A program made the translations under genes and the position numbers. Below, one piece after another: positions 15,566 through 25,652 of a stretch of 64,000 nucleotides of DNA; positions within the stretch are counted from its first letter, which is position 1; each line of letters starts with the position of its first letter. Source of the DNA: Nonomuraea wenchangensis. Its GTDB lineage: Bacteria > Actinomycetota > Actinomycetes > Streptosporangiales > Streptosporangiaceae. The DNA lies in contig NZ_FOHX01000002.1 in NCBI RefSeq assembly GCF_900111685.1, positions 617,869 through 681,868 on the forward strand. The letters are read 5' to 3'. Under the pieces are notes generated by a model, which worked only from the letters and a program-made list of their open reading frames with translations, did not search any database and had not been told where the DNA came from.

Positions 15566-16309
15566 TCACAAGCCGAGTGAGCTCACGATCGCCCGTTCGT
15601 CGACGACCCGCAGGAGCGGATCGCCGAGCAGCCGCCTGGCCAGCTCGTACGGCGCCACGACCACCGTGGCCCGCCTTTCCTTGGCGAGCACGCGGCACCC
15701 GACGAAGCTGGGGTCGTGGGCGACGACGACGTGGGCCCCCGCCATCATGGCCAGGTCGATGACGCGCAGGCCGCGGAAGGGCTCGCTGACCGCGCTGACG
15801 ACGACGTCGTCCTTGTCGATGAGGAGCCGGGTGGCCAGCCGCCGCAGGTCGCCCGCGAGCTGCAGGTGGTCGAACACGCGCCCTCCGTCGAACGCGACGG
15901 CCGGCCCGGCGAGCGGCCCGAACTCGACGGCCCCGGCGGTCAGCAGGTCGCCGAACGGCCGGGTGCCCGGCTCGCGCTGGAAGGAGAAGATCTGCTCGAC
16001 CTGTACGGCGGACGGGTCGAGCAGGCGCTGGGTGATCATCATGCGGGCCTTGCCCGTGTTGCCGAGCACGGTGACGCCGCCGGCCCAGGCCACGGCGTGG
16101 ACGGCGACCGGCAGCGCGGCCCCGAGGGGCACGTCGACGAGCACGTGGTCGCCGGTCCGCAGGCCGTGGTGGCGCAGCCCGGCCGCGGCCCGCGTCACCC
16201 GCCGTACGAACGCCGCGTACGACAGCACCTCGCCGGTCCTGACGTCGCTCACCGCCGGATCGTCGCCCTTGGTCGGCGCCGACGCCGTCACCAGCTCTGT
16301 CCACGTCAT
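15566..16309 (-). CDS. Partial adenylate-forming (ANL)-like protein lacking the ATP-binding core
   Basis: A 247-residue protein aligning by eye with the N-terminal domain of fatty-acyl-AMP/CoA ligases: [13 protein letters not shown], then [15 protein letters not shown] and [12 protein letters not shown]. It continues into [11 protein letters not shown] and [12 protein letters not shown], which match the family's segment after the P-loop. The Ser/Thr-Gly-rich P-loop itself is replaced by [12 protein letters not shown], and the C-terminal half is missing, so enzyme activity is unlikely. ATG at 16309 fits the family start best. It is the first gene of a minus-strand run leading into the giant regulator 15 bp downstream. 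A sensor or substrate-binding partner of the regulator is one speculative role. Confidence 0.65.
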   Translation of the reverse strand: MTWTELVTASAPTKGDDPAVSDVRTGEVLSYAAFVRRVTRAAAGLRHHGLRTGDHVLVDVPLGAALPVAVHAVAWAGGVTVLGNTGKARMMITQRLLDPSAVQVEQIFSFQREPGTRPFGDLLTAGAVEFGPLAGPAVAFDGGRVFDHLQLAGDLRRLATRLLIDKDDVVVSAVSEPFRGLRVIDLAMMAGAHVVVAHDPSFVGCRVLAKERRATVVVAPYELARRLLGDPLLRVVDERAIVSSLGL

Positions 16310-16498
16310 GCCCGCCAATCTAGGGAGCGGGCCCGCGCTTGCCATGCGTACAAATGTGCAGCCGGTTATGTAGGTGCGGCCCACGGGCGGGTGGCGGAGC
16401 GTCCTGCGTCCGCGCGTGGCCACCGAAGGGAATCAACTAGAATTGTTTGGTCGCGAGTTCGCGCGGCCGCCCCCATCGACAAAGAGCGAGAATTCATC

Positions 16499-18329
<1,831 letters not shown>

Positions 18330-18349
<20 letters not shown>

Positions 18350-18404
18350 CGCCCGCCCGCGGCGCCTCACCCCGCTCAGAGCCCGCGCCGAGCGCGCCTG
18401 ACGC
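18330..18404 (+). repeat. Direct repeat of the typA 3' end including its stop codon
   Basis: The 23 bases at 18330-18352, spanning the last typA codons (A-R-A-K-R-A), the TGA and the next two bases, recur at 18382-18404 with a single mismatch. The second copy ends immediately before the stop codon of the convergent DUF2461 gene. Confidence 0.8.
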
Positions 18405-19055
18405 TCACCTGCGGGGCAGTTCGCTGCCTCGCACATGGGTGCAGAGCCAGTCGACCAGCGGCGCGAAGTCGCGCCATGCCGCCGCCACCCGCTCGCGCGA
18501 CTCCACCGTGGAAACCCAGGGCTCGGGGTCGAAGCAGATGCCCGCGTGCAGGGACTTGTGGCGCAGCAGCCCGATGCGCGGATGGTCGTCGCCGAAGCCG
18601 CGCGGCCGGGTCTTCAGCCGCGCGCCCTCCACGGTGTAGCCGGCCGCGGCGAGCGCGTCGGCGAGGGCCGCGAGCGGCTTGCCCGACAGGTCCTCGTCCA
18701 CGGCCGCCCGGTAGCGGGCGACCTGGTCGGACGCCTGGGTGTAGCAGCCGCCGGCCGCGAACAGGCCCGCCGCGCTGATCTCCACGTAGAGCCCGATGCC
18801 GGGCAGGCGTTCGACGAACGCCCCTTGATGGGTCTTGTAGGGCGACTTGTCCTTGGCGAAGCGCACGTCGCGGTGCGGCCGGAAGAGGTGGGCCGGCCCG
18901 AACTCGGCGGCCAGCTCGTCGGTGAGCGCGAGCATGGGCGCCCGCACGGCCTCCTCGTAGCGGCGTCTGTGCTCGGCGAAGTAGGTCTTGGAGTTGTCGG
19001 CCTCAAGACCCTCGTAGAACAGGAACGCCTCGTCGGGAAAACCGGTGAAACCCAT
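18405..19055 (-). CDS. DUF2461 (TIGR02453) family protein
   Basis: A 216-residue cytoplasmic protein with the hallmarks of the DUF2461 family: FLFYEGLEADNSKTYF near the N terminus, FRPHRDVRFAKDKSPYKTH in the middle, then GLYVEISAAGLFAAGGCY. The biochemical role of this family is not established. It is full length, starts at an ATG, and lies convergent to typA and 42 bp downstream of the deacetylase lipoprotein gene on the same strand. That arrangement hints at co-transcription but says little about function. Confidence 0.88.
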   Translation of the reverse strand: MGFTGFPDEAFLFYEGLEADNSKTYFAEHRRRYEEAVRAPMLALTDELAAEFGPAHLFRPHRDVRFAKDKSPYKTHQGAFVERLPGIGLYVEISAAGLFAAGGCYTQASDQVARYRAAVDEDLSGKPLAALADALAAAGYTVEGARLKTRPRGFGDDHPRIGLLRHKSLHAGICFDPEPWVSTVESRERVAAAWRDFAPLVDWLCTHVRGSELPRR

Positions 19056-19097
19056 GCCGCCAGAGTGCCACGCCGCACCGACAGGGCGGCAATCCGA

Positions 19098-19895
19098 TCA
19101 ACGGCGCTCGGTGTACTCCCTGCCGGGCACGGGCGGGCGGCCGTACAGCTCGGAGACCGTGACGAAGGTGAATCCCCTGCGGGAGAGCGTGTCCAGCAGC
19201 CGGGGCACGGCCTGGACGGTCGTGCCGTGGATGTCGTGCATGAGGACGATCGAGCCGGCCTTGGCCTTCCCCGCCCGCCGGGCCACGATCGCGGGGACGC
19301 GGTCGCGCCAGTCGAGGGTGTCGACGTTCCACAGGATCTGCGCCAGGCCCTCGCGGCGGGTCTCCCTGGCCACGTGCGGGTCGGTCGCCCCGTACGGCGG
19401 GCGCATGAGCCGCATGCGCACCCCCGTGAGCCGCCGCACCAGCTCCGAGGTGCGCCGCAGCTCGCGGCGTACCCCATCGTCGGACAGCCCGGTCAGCGCC
19501 GGATGGCTCCAGGAGTGGTTGCCGATCTCGTGGCCCTCGTGCACGATGCGCCGGGCGAGGTGCGGGCCGTGGTCGGCGGCCACCATCTGGCCGAGCACGA
19601 AGAAGGTGGCGAGGACGCCGCGCCGCCTGAGCATGTCGAGCAGCCGGCCGGTGTGCTCGCCGGGCCCGTCGTCGAAGGTGAGGGCCACGCACTTGATCCG
19701 CCCGCAGTCGAACGAGCGGGTGCGCGGCCAGCCGGGCTGGATGGCCGCCAGCCGCTTGGCGAGCCGGTCGGGATCGACGTGGGCCGCCCGCATCGGCACG
19801 ATCGCCGGCGGCCTGGCCGCAAGCCGGTGCGCCGCCGACTCGGTGACGCAGGCCACCAGGGCGAGCAGGGCCAGCGGCAAGGCCCATACACGCAT
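19098..19895 (-). CDS. Polysaccharide deacetylase (NodB/CE4) lipoprotein
   Basis: A 265-residue exported enzyme of carbohydrate esterase family 4, which removes N- or O-acetyl groups from peptidoglycan, chitin or xylan. The N terminus has a lipobox LVAC with Cys16, so it is probably anchored to the outer face of the membrane. NodB motifs are present: motif 1 LTFDDGP (catalytic Asp plus metal Asp), motif 2 HEIGNHSWSHP (metal His residues), motif 3 RPPYGATD, and motif 5 with IVLMHDIHG. All expected catalytic residues are visible, so it should be active. It lies just upstream of the DUF2461 gene. Cell-wall modification is the most likely role. Confidence 0.92.
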   Translation of the reverse strand: MRVWALPLALLALVACVTESAAHRLAARPPAIVPMRAAHVDPDRLAKRLAAIQPGWPRTRSFDCGRIKCVALTFDDGPGEHTGRLLDMLRRRGVLATFFVLGQMVAADHGPHLARRIVHEGHEIGNHSWSHPALTGLSDDGVRRELRRTSELVRRLTGVRMRLMRPPYGATDPHVARETRREGLAQILWNVDTLDWRDRVPAIVARRAGKAKAGSIVLMHDIHGTTVQAVPRLLDTLSRRGFTFVTVSELYGRPPVPGREYTERR

Positions 19896-19930
19896 GATTC
19901 CCCCCGAAGCGCCGCAAGCGGGGGGTCAGA

Positions 19931-20236
19931 TCATGGATAGTCCCGGGCCGGCGTCCCCCGCAGCTCCCTGGCCAGGTCGTCCCACCAGAGTGGGATATCG
20001 GCCTGCAATTCCTGGAAGCGGCGCGCCACGCGTATGGCACATCCGACCGGATCCGTACCCAGATGCCGACGTTTTACCAGTCCTTCCTGCCAACGGTAAA
20101 AACCATCTCGATAGTGCACGACCAGCCCGATCCACACGGGGATGGTCGCGTCGTCGCCCAGTTCGTACGCGCTGGTGACGCCCCGGCCATGAAGCTCGGC
20201 GTGCAGCTTCTCGGTCGCCGCTCGGGCCTCACTCAT
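19931..20236 (-). CDS. Hypothetical 101-residue protein
   Basis: I do not recognise a named family. The product is soluble, Trp-, Arg- and His-rich, begins MSEARAATEKLHAEL, and contains IPVWIGLVVHYRDGFYRWQEG. It has no signal peptide or membrane segment. The ATG at 20236 follows a purine-rich AGGAGGTGG in the leader and is preferred over an upstream in-frame ATG at 20281. Codon use is like the neighbours, so it is probably a real gene. It is followed by the deacetylase gene on the same strand after 35 bp. Confidence 0.65.
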   Translation of the reverse strand: MSEARAATEKLHAELHGRGVTSAYELGDDATIPVWIGLVVHYRDGFYRWQEGLVKRRHLGTDPVGCAIRVARRFQELQADIPLWWDDLARELRGTPARDYP

Positions 20237-20316
20237 ACGCCACCTCCTGCCCTGCGGCTCGTCTAGACATGGGGTAATCATGAAACTCCGCCGGGTGATC
20301 CGCAGGGCGTTCGACG

Positions 20317-20892
20317 TTATTGGTCATGCGTCTCGCGGGGCTCGGCGACGACCATGACGATGCGCAGCTCAGCGGTGCCCTGGTTGGCGTAGCGGTGGGG
20401 GCGGTCGGCGGTGAACAGCACGGCGTCGTCCTTGCCGACGACGTGGCTCTTGCCGTACACGGTGAGGGTCAGCTCGCCCTCCAGGACGGTCACCATCTCG
20501 CGGGTGCCGGGCGGATGGGCGTCACCGTCGTGGTGGTCGCCGGGGGCGATGCGCCAGTCCCAGAGCTCCAGGATCATCGGCGAGTCGGCGCCGACGAGCA
20601 GCCTGGCCCGCACCCCGTCCTGGGTGAAGGTGACCACGTCGGACTTGTCGACGATGCGCACCAGGGGCACGTCGCCGACCTCGACCAGCCGGGCCACGGT
20701 CACGCCGAGGGCGGAGGCGATCCTGGTGAGCGTGGACACGCTGGGGTTCGTCCGGCCCTGCTCGACCTGGACGAGCATGCCCCGGCTCACGCCCGACCGG
20801 GCGGCGAGCTGGTCCAGCGTGAGCCCGCGGTGGGAGCGCAGGTAGCGGACGTTGCTGGCGATGGCCTGGTTCATGAGCTCGGGGTCTTCCAT
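20317..20892 (-). CDS. XRE-family regulator with C-terminal cupin domain
   Basis: A 191-residue regulator. The N-terminal helix-turn-helix (about residues 12-65) contains GLTLDQLAARSGVSRGMLVQVE and NPSVSTLTRIASALG. The C-terminal small-molecule-binding cupin barrel (about 100-185) has the motif PPGTREMVTVLEGELTLTV. Such proteins repress or activate adjacent transport or catabolic genes when the cupin binds a ligand. It is divergent from a DMT-family exporter gene. The 95-bp gap contains a 9-bp inverted repeat next to its own start codon, suitable for autoregulation and control of the transporter. The ATG at 20892 is the first that preserves the HTH and ends the gap cleanly. Confidence 0.9.
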   Translation of the reverse strand: MEDPELMNQAIASNVRYLRSHRGLTLDQLAARSGVSRGMLVQVEQGRTNPSVSTLTRIASALGVTVARLVEVGDVPLVRIVDKSDVVTFTQDGVRARLLVGADSPMILELWDWRIAPGDHHDGDAHPPGTREMVTVLEGELTLTVYGKSHVVGKDDAVLFTADRPHRYANQGTAELRIVMVVAEPRETHDQ

Positions 20893-20894
20893 GC

Positions 20895-20933
20895 AGTGCA
20901 GTGTAGTGATATTCAGGGACAACCCACTGCACT
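20895..20933. promoter_or_regulatory. Inverted-repeat operator between the XRE-cupin and DMT genes
   Basis: AGTGCAGTG (20895-20903) and its exact inverse CACTGCACT (20925-20933) are separated by 21 bp, so half-sites are about three helical turns apart. Extra half-site-like copies flank both (TGCAGTG and CACTGTG). The arrangement suits cooperative binding by the adjacent XRE regulator. Confidence 0.55.
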
Positions 20934-20987
20934 CACTGTGTTGTACTGGATGGGCAACATATTGGACTTCCGAAAAGGAGCTGACGA

Positions 20988-21830
20988 ATGACCGCGGTGA
21001 TCCTGGCGACCGCCTGCGCGGTGGTGTACGGCACCGCCGACTTCTTCGGCGGCCTGGCCACCCGGCGCACCCAGGTCCTCGCGGTCGTCGCGCTCTCGCA
21101 GCTCGCCGGGCTGGCGCTGGTCCTCGTCCTGCTGCCGGTGCTACCGGGCACGGCCGGCGGGCCGGCACTGCTGTGGGGCCTGGCCGCCGGGCTGTCGGGC
21201 GCGGCCGGGCTGGCGCTGTTCTACCGGGCGCTCGCCACGGGCGTGATGTCCGTGGTCGCGCCGACCACGGCGGTGACCTCGGCGGCGCTGCCGGTGCTGT
21301 TCGGGCTGGCGACCGGCGAGCGGCCGGCGTTCTGGGCACTGGTGGGCGTGGTGCTGGCGCTCGGCTCGGTGCTGCTGGTCAGCCAGGACCGCTCGGCCGG
21401 AGGAGAAAAGGTCCCCTCCGCAGGGCTCGCGACCGCGCTGCTGGCCGGGGCCGGGTTCGGCGGGTTCTTCATCCTGCTCGCCATGGCCCCCGCGGACGCC
21501 GGGCTGTGGCCGCTGGTCGGGGCGCGCCTGTCGTCGGTGACGGCGGTGACGCTGGTGGCGCTCGCCACCGGACGCGCGCTGCGGCCCCGGGACGGCGTGG
21601 GGGCGCTGCGCGTGATCGTGGCGGCGGGCGTCCTGGACATGGTGGCCAACGTCCTCTACCTGCTGGCGCAGCGGCAGGGACTGCTCAGCCTCGTGGCCGT
21701 GCTCGTCTCGCTCTACCCGGCCAGCACGCTGCTGCTGGCGAGGCGCGTGCTCGGGGAGCGGCTGAACGGCATCCAGGTGACGGGCGTGGCATGCGCGCTC
21801 GGCGCGGTGGCCCTGATAGCCGTTGCGTAG
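20988..21830 (+). CDS. DMT-superfamily (EamA) transporter
   Basis: A 280-residue integral membrane protein with ten predicted helices arranged as two EamA repeats. The first repeat opens ILATACAVVYGTADFFGGLA and ends near DRSAG; a short charged linker (SAGGEKVPS) follows, and the second repeat ends VTGVACALGAVALIAVA. Members export amino acids, metabolites or drugs; the cargo here is unknown. AAAAGGAG precedes the ATG. It is divergent from the XRE-cupin regulator and probably its main target. A 28-bp gap separates it from the next plus-strand gene. Confidence 0.9.
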   Translation: MTAVILATACAVVYGTADFFGGLATRRTQVLAVVALSQLAGLALVLVLLPVLPGTAGGPALLWGLAAGLSGAAGLALFYRALATGVMSVVAPTTAVTSAALPVLFGLATGERPAFWALVGVVLALGSVLLVSQDRSAGGEKVPSAGLATALLAGAGFGGFFILLAMAPADAGLWPLVGARLSSVTAVTLVALATGRALRPRDGVGALRVIVAAGVLDMVANVLYLLAQRQGLLSLVAVLVSLYPASTLLLARRVLGERLNGIQVTGVACALGAVALIAVA

Positions 21831-21858
21831 CCCCGGGCGCGCTTGTTACGTTTCGCCC

Positions 21859-22803
21859 GTGCGGCCCGACCGGGCACGGATCAATGGCGAGGGTCTGAGG
21901 CACGTCGGCGTGCCGTACGACTCTGATGACGCCTTTGTCCGGCTCGTGGTGCCACGCGTACGGATCGCGCTTACCGAGGGCCGGCGCGTCCTGGTGATCA
22001 CCTGCCCGGACAACCTGGACCGGCTGACCGACGCCCTGGGCCGCGACGCAGGCCACGTCGACCGGCGGGTGGCGGCCTCCTGGTACGCACACCCCTACCG
22101 CACCCTGGCCGCCCTGCACGACTACACCCGGGGCCGGCGCACGCTCGTCGTCGGCGAGCCGGCCTGGGAGGGCAGGAACGACCGCGAGGTCCGCGAGCTG
22201 ATCCGCCACGAGTCGGTGCTCAACGCGGCGCTCGCCCCGTACGCGGCGCTCCTGTTCTGCATGTACGACCTGCGCCGGGCGCCCCCGGACGCGCTGGCGT
22301 ACCACGGGGTCAGCCATCCGCTGCTGCTAGACGCGGCGGGCGAGACGCCGAGCGCCGGTTTCGTCCCGCCGGGAGAGCTGGTGCTGAGCGGCGACCGCGC
22401 GCCGCTGCCCGCGCCGGGACCCGGCGCGGTGACGATCCGCTTCACGGCCCGCGAGCTGAGACGGCTGCGCCACAGCGTCGGCGACTGGGCGAGGACCGCC
22501 GGGATGGCCCGCGATCTGGTGACGTCGCTGGTCATCAGCGTCTCGGAGATCGCCGCGAACAGCGTGGAGCACGGCGCCGGGTTCGGCACGATCACGATGT
22601 GGCACGCCGGCGGTGAGCTGATCTGTGAGATCGCCGACCCCGGCGGAGCCCTGGACGACCCCTTACCCGGCTACATACCACCCGAGCCCGAGTCCCCCAG
22701 GGGATACGGGCTCTGGATCAGCAGGCAGCTCTGCGACCTGGTGGAGCTGCGCGCGGAAGGCGGCGTGCTTCGCGTCCGCCTTCATCTGTCTCTGGGTGCG
22801 TGA
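21859..22803 (+). CDS. RsbA-like MEDS-domain/HATPase anti-sigma regulator
   Basis: A 314-residue cytoplasmic protein. The N-terminal half (about 10-165) has the look of the MEDS/DcmR-like sensing domain (GRRVLVITCPDNLDRLTDAL, YTRGRRTLVVGEPAW, and CMYDLRR). The C-terminal half (about 190-312) is a GHKL ATPase with N box ISVSEIAANSVEHG and G box GYGLWISRQLCDLVE. This fusion is typical of actinobacterial RsbA/RsbW-type serine kinases that control sigma factors through anti-sigma antagonists. The GTG at 21859 is chosen because it opens the MEDS domain; the upstream ATG at 21823 overlaps the transporter gene. It is convergent with a SigR-like sigma gene 18 bp away, but RsbA proteins normally act on SigB/SigF types, so a direct link is unproven. 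Confidence 0.8.
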   Translation: MRPDRARINGEGLRHVGVPYDSDDAFVRLVVPRVRIALTEGRRVLVITCPDNLDRLTDALGRDAGHVDRRVAASWYAHPYRTLAALHDYTRGRRTLVVGEPAWEGRNDREVRELIRHESVLNAALAPYAALLFCMYDLRRAPPDALAYHGVSHPLLLDAAGETPSAGFVPPGELVLSGDRAPLPAPGPGAVTIRFTARELRRLRHSVGDWARTAGMARDLVTSLVISVSEIAANSVEHGAGFGTITMWHAGGELICEIADPGGALDDPLPGYIPPEPESPRGYGLWISRQLCDLVELRAEGGVLRVRLHLSLGA

Positions 22804-22821
22804 GGTGCGTGACGTTCCCGC

Positions 22822-23415
22822 TCAGGCCGCGCGCGGGCTGGGGACGCGTACGGCGCCCTCCTCGCGGGCGTAGTCCTCCAGCATGCCGCGGAGCTGGCGG
22901 CGGCCCCGGTGCAGACGGGACATGACGGTGCCGATGGGCGTGCCCATCCGCTCGGCGATCTCCTTGTAGGGGAACCCCTCCACGTCGGCCAGGTAGACGG
23001 CCACCCGGAAGTCCTCAGGCAGGGAACGGAGCGCGTTCATCACGACACTGTCGGGCAGCCGGTCGAGCGCCTCGGTCTCGGCCGAGCGAAGACCCGTCGA
23101 GCTGTGCGACTCGGCGGCGTGGAGCTGCCAGTCCTCGATCTCCTCGGCCGCGGACAGCTTCGGCGAACGCTGCTTCTTGCGGTAGTCGTTGATGAAGTTG
23201 TTCGTCAGGATGCGGTGCAGCCACGCCTTGAGGTTGGTGCCCTCACGGAACTGGTGATAGGACGTGTAGGCCTTGGCCACCGTCTCCTGGACGAGGTCCT
23301 CCGCGTCGGCGGCGTTCCGGGTCAAGCGCATGGCGGACGCGAAAAGCTGCGACGTCACGGGCACGACATCGCGCTCGAACCAATCCTGGCGCTGCTCATC
23401 GGTCATGGTGATCAA
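22822..23415 (-). CDS. ECF RNA polymerase sigma factor, SigR/SigH type
   Basis: A 197-residue sigma factor closely similar to the thiol-oxidative-stress sigma SigR (SigH in mycobacteria). Region 2 has [18 protein letters not shown] and [17 protein letters not shown]; region 4 has [26 protein letters not shown], followed by the SigR-like tail MLEDYARE. SigR normally lies directly before rsrA, which encodes its zinc anti-sigma factor, but no such gene follows here. A TTG start at 23415 has GGGGGAA nine bases upstream; ATG at 23406 is the alternative. It lacks the long N-terminal extension of stress-induced SigR isoforms. It could be a paralogue with a distant anti-sigma partner. Confidence 0.9.
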   Translation of the reverse strand: MITMTDEQRQDWFERDVVPVTSQLFASAMRLTRNAADAEDLVQETVAKAYTSYHQFREGTNLKAWLHRILTNNFINDYRKKQRSPKLSAAEEIEDWQLHAAESHSSTGLRSAETEALDRLPDSVVMNALRSLPEDFRVAVYLADVEGFPYKEIAERMGTPIGTVMSRLHRGRRQLRGMLEDYAREEGAVRVPSPRAA

Positions 23416-23588
23416 AATTTCATTCCCCCTTGCGCTGTCCCCCGTCTCGGCAAAGGCCGTCTGCCGACGTCCTCATCATGGCAAGTCCCTGCTAAGGGAC
23501 GCGTTAGCGAGAGTCCGCCAAGGTCAGAAGGGGTTTCCGTCCATCTGCTCGCGGCGTGCATCATCACGTCCACGGCCGGACAAGTCTC

Positions 23589-23599
23589 GTTATCATAAC
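23589..23599. promoter_or_regulatory. Short palindrome in the sigma factor/cds1 intergenic region
   Basis: The 242-bp gap between the divergent sigma factor and PLP-enzyme genes contains GTTATCATAAC, a perfect 5-bp dyad around one base, in a locally AT-rich patch. I found no clear SigR-type promoter (GGAAT-N18-GTT) there. A regulatory role is a guess from location and base composition. Confidence 0.25.
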
Positions 23600-23657
23600 A
23601 CTACCCACCCAATTCCGCAGTAATAGTGGCCAGCATCACAGGGGATAGCGTAAGAGC

Positions 23658-24731
23658 ATGATTTTCGTAGACCGTCACGACTCGCGTACGCGCCGCTGGG
23701 TGGCGGAGGCCATACTCAAGGTGGAGGCCGATGCCAACCGGAGTTGCGACACACACCTTCACGTCTTTCCGCTGCCCTCGCACTGGGGAGTAAACCTCTA
23801 CTTGAAAGACGAGTCGGTGCACCCGACTGGTTCACTCAAACACCGACTCGCTCGCTCACTGTTCCTCTACGGTCTGGCCAACGGCTGGATCGGGCCCGCC
23901 ACCACCATCGTGGAGGCCTCCAGCGGCTCCACGGCGGTGAGCGAGGCCTATTTCGCCAGGCTGCTCGGCCTGCCCTTCATCGCGGTGATGCCCGCCTCCA
24001 CCTCGCCCGAGAAGATCCACCTCATCGAGTTCTACGGCGGCAAATGTCATCTGGTGCGCGACCCCGCCACGATCTATGACGAATCTCACCGCCTGGCCGC
24101 CGAGACGGGCGGCCATTTCATGGACCAGTTCACCTACGCCGAACGCGCCACCGACTGGCGGGGCAACAACAACATCGCCGAGTCCATCTACTCCCAGATG
24201 GCGATGGAGCCGCACCCAGAGCCGGCATGGATCGTCGTCGGGGCGGGCACCGGCGGCACGTCCTCCACTATCGGCCGCTACATCCGCTACCGCCGCCACC
24301 CCACGCGCCTCGCCGTGGTGGACCCGGAGGGCTCGGCCTTCTACCCGAGCTGGACCACCGGCGACGCCACGCTCACCGCGCCCGGCTCGCGCATCGAGGG
24401 CATCGGCCGGCCACGCGTCGAGCCGTCGTTCCAGCCGTCGGTCATCGACCGCATGATCGCGGTGCCCGACGCCCGCTCCATCGCCGCCATGCACTGGACC
24501 CGCGAGGTCACCGGACTCGACGTCGGCGGCTCCACGGGCACCAACCTGGCCGCCTGCGTGCAGCTCGTGGACGAGATGCGCCAGGCGGGCGAGCGCGGCA
24601 GCGTCGTCACGCTCGTCTGCGACAGCGGCGACCGCTACAAGGGCACCTACGGCAACCCCGCATGGCTGGCCGCGCAGTCGCTCGACATCGAGCCGCACCT
24701 CGGCGAGCTGCGCGCCTGGCTGGACCAGTAG
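23658..24731 (+). CDS. PLP-dependent cysteine synthase/desulfhydrase-like enzyme (Cds1 type)
   Basis: A 357-residue fold-type II PLP enzyme. The Schiff-base lysine lies in [11 protein letters not shown], the substrate loop in [14 protein letters not shown], and the phosphate-binding loop in [31 protein letters not shown] is near the C terminus. It resembles mycobacterial Cds1 (Rv3684), an L-cysteine desulfhydrase releasing H2S, pyruvate and ammonia, more than true cysteine synthases, because of the extra N-terminal segment [15 protein letters not shown]. The divergent SigR-like sigma gene makes a thiol or sulfide role attractive, since SigR regulons handle thiols; this is inference. Its stop lies six bases from the stop of the DUF72 gene. 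Confidence 0.85.
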   Translation: MIFVDRHDSRTRRWVAEAILKVEADANRSCDTHLHVFPLPSHWGVNLYLKDESVHPTGSLKHRLARSLFLYGLANGWIGPATTIVEASSGSTAVSEAYFARLLGLPFIAVMPASTSPEKIHLIEFYGGKCHLVRDPATIYDESHRLAAETGGHFMDQFTYAERATDWRGNNNIAESIYSQMAMEPHPEPAWIVVGAGTGGTSSTIGRYIRYRRHPTRLAVVDPEGSAFYPSWTTGDATLTAPGSRIEGIGRPRVEPSFQPSVIDRMIAVPDARSIAAMHWTREVTGLDVGGSTGTNLAACVQLVDEMRQAGERGSVVTLVCDSGDRYKGTYGNPAWLAAQSLDIEPHLGELRAWLDQ

Positions 24732-24737
24732 CGCCGC

Positions 24738-25622
24738 TCAGCGGGCCGCGTCCAGCAGCTCCGCCAGGCGGGCGGCGTTGCGCTGGGAGTTGTCGCCGCA
24801 GCAGTTGTTGGTGAGCACGTGCGTCACCGCCGCCCGATCCGACAGCCGGGCGATGCGCTCCGCCCAGTCGCGCAGCTCGTCCTCGCCGTACAGGTAGCCG
24901 AACCGCTCCTCGATCACCTTGCTCGCCCACTTCTCCGAGTGGCCGTGCAGGCGGACGACGGCGAGGTCCGAGGTGGCGGCGAGCACGGGCGGCACGGACG
25001 ACGGGTGCCCCTGAGGCATGTCCACGCACACGTACGGCAGGTCGTGCGCGGCGAGGAAGTCGAGCGTGTCCGCCCGGTGCGCGTCGTCCATCCAGGCGGC
25101 GTTCCTGAACTCGACGCAGATCCGCATCGGCCGGCACCGGTCGCGGCAGCGCAGGAGATAACGGCGGTTGCTCTCGCCCGGCGGGAACCACGGCGGGAAC
25201 TGGAACAGCAGGGCGCCCAGCCGCCCCGCCTCGTGCAGCGGCACGAGCGCGCTCAGGAACCGGTCCCACACCTCCTCGACCACCTCCGGCGGCAGGTCGC
25301 GCTGGTAGAGGGTGCGCTTGGGGCGCTCGCCGAGCGCCGTGCGTAAGTCCTTGTGCAGCGCGTCCGGCCGGGTCGGGTGCTGGGTGAGCAGGGAGAACGC
25401 CTTGACGTTGAAGGTGAAATCGTCCGGCGTGCGCTCGCGCCACAGCTCGGCGGTGCGCCGCGCCGGCGGGTGGTAGTAGGTGGCGTCCACCTCGACGAGG
25501 GGGAAGCGGCTCGCGTAGTGGGCCAGCCTGGCCTCAGGGGTGCTCGCCTCCGGCGGATACCAGCCGGAGGCGAGCAGCGACTTGTCCGTCCACGACGCGG
25601 TGCCGACGAGGATCTTGCCCAT
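24738..25622 (-). CDS. DUF72 family protein
   Basis: A 294-residue TIM-barrel-like protein of the DUF72 family. Typical features are the opening GKILVGTASWTDKSLL, WYPPEA, then LVEVDATYYHPP and FTFNVKAFSLLTQHPTR. Further on come LLFQFPPWF and FRNAAWMD, and LTNNCCGDNSQRNAARL near the C terminus. The molecular role of DUF72 is not firmly known. ATG at 25622 is preferred over GTG at 25631. It is convergent with the PLP enzyme gene (six-base gap) and follows the TPR gene on the same strand after 30 bp. Confidence 0.9.
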   Translation of the reverse strand: MGKILVGTASWTDKSLLASGWYPPEASTPEARLAHYASRFPLVEVDATYYHPPARRTAELWRERTPDDFTFNVKAFSLLTQHPTRPDALHKDLRTALGERPKRTLYQRDLPPEVVEEVWDRFLSALVPLHEAGRLGALLFQFPPWFPPGESNRRYLLRCRDRCRPMRICVEFRNAAWMDDAHRADTLDFLAAHDLPYVCVDMPQGHPSSVPPVLAATSDLAVVRLHGHSEKWASKVIEERFGYLYGEDELRDWAERIARLSDRAAVTHVLTNNCCGDNSQRNAARLAELLDAAR

Positions 25623-25652
25623 CGCCGCCACGTACCCCGCGCGGACGCCTGA

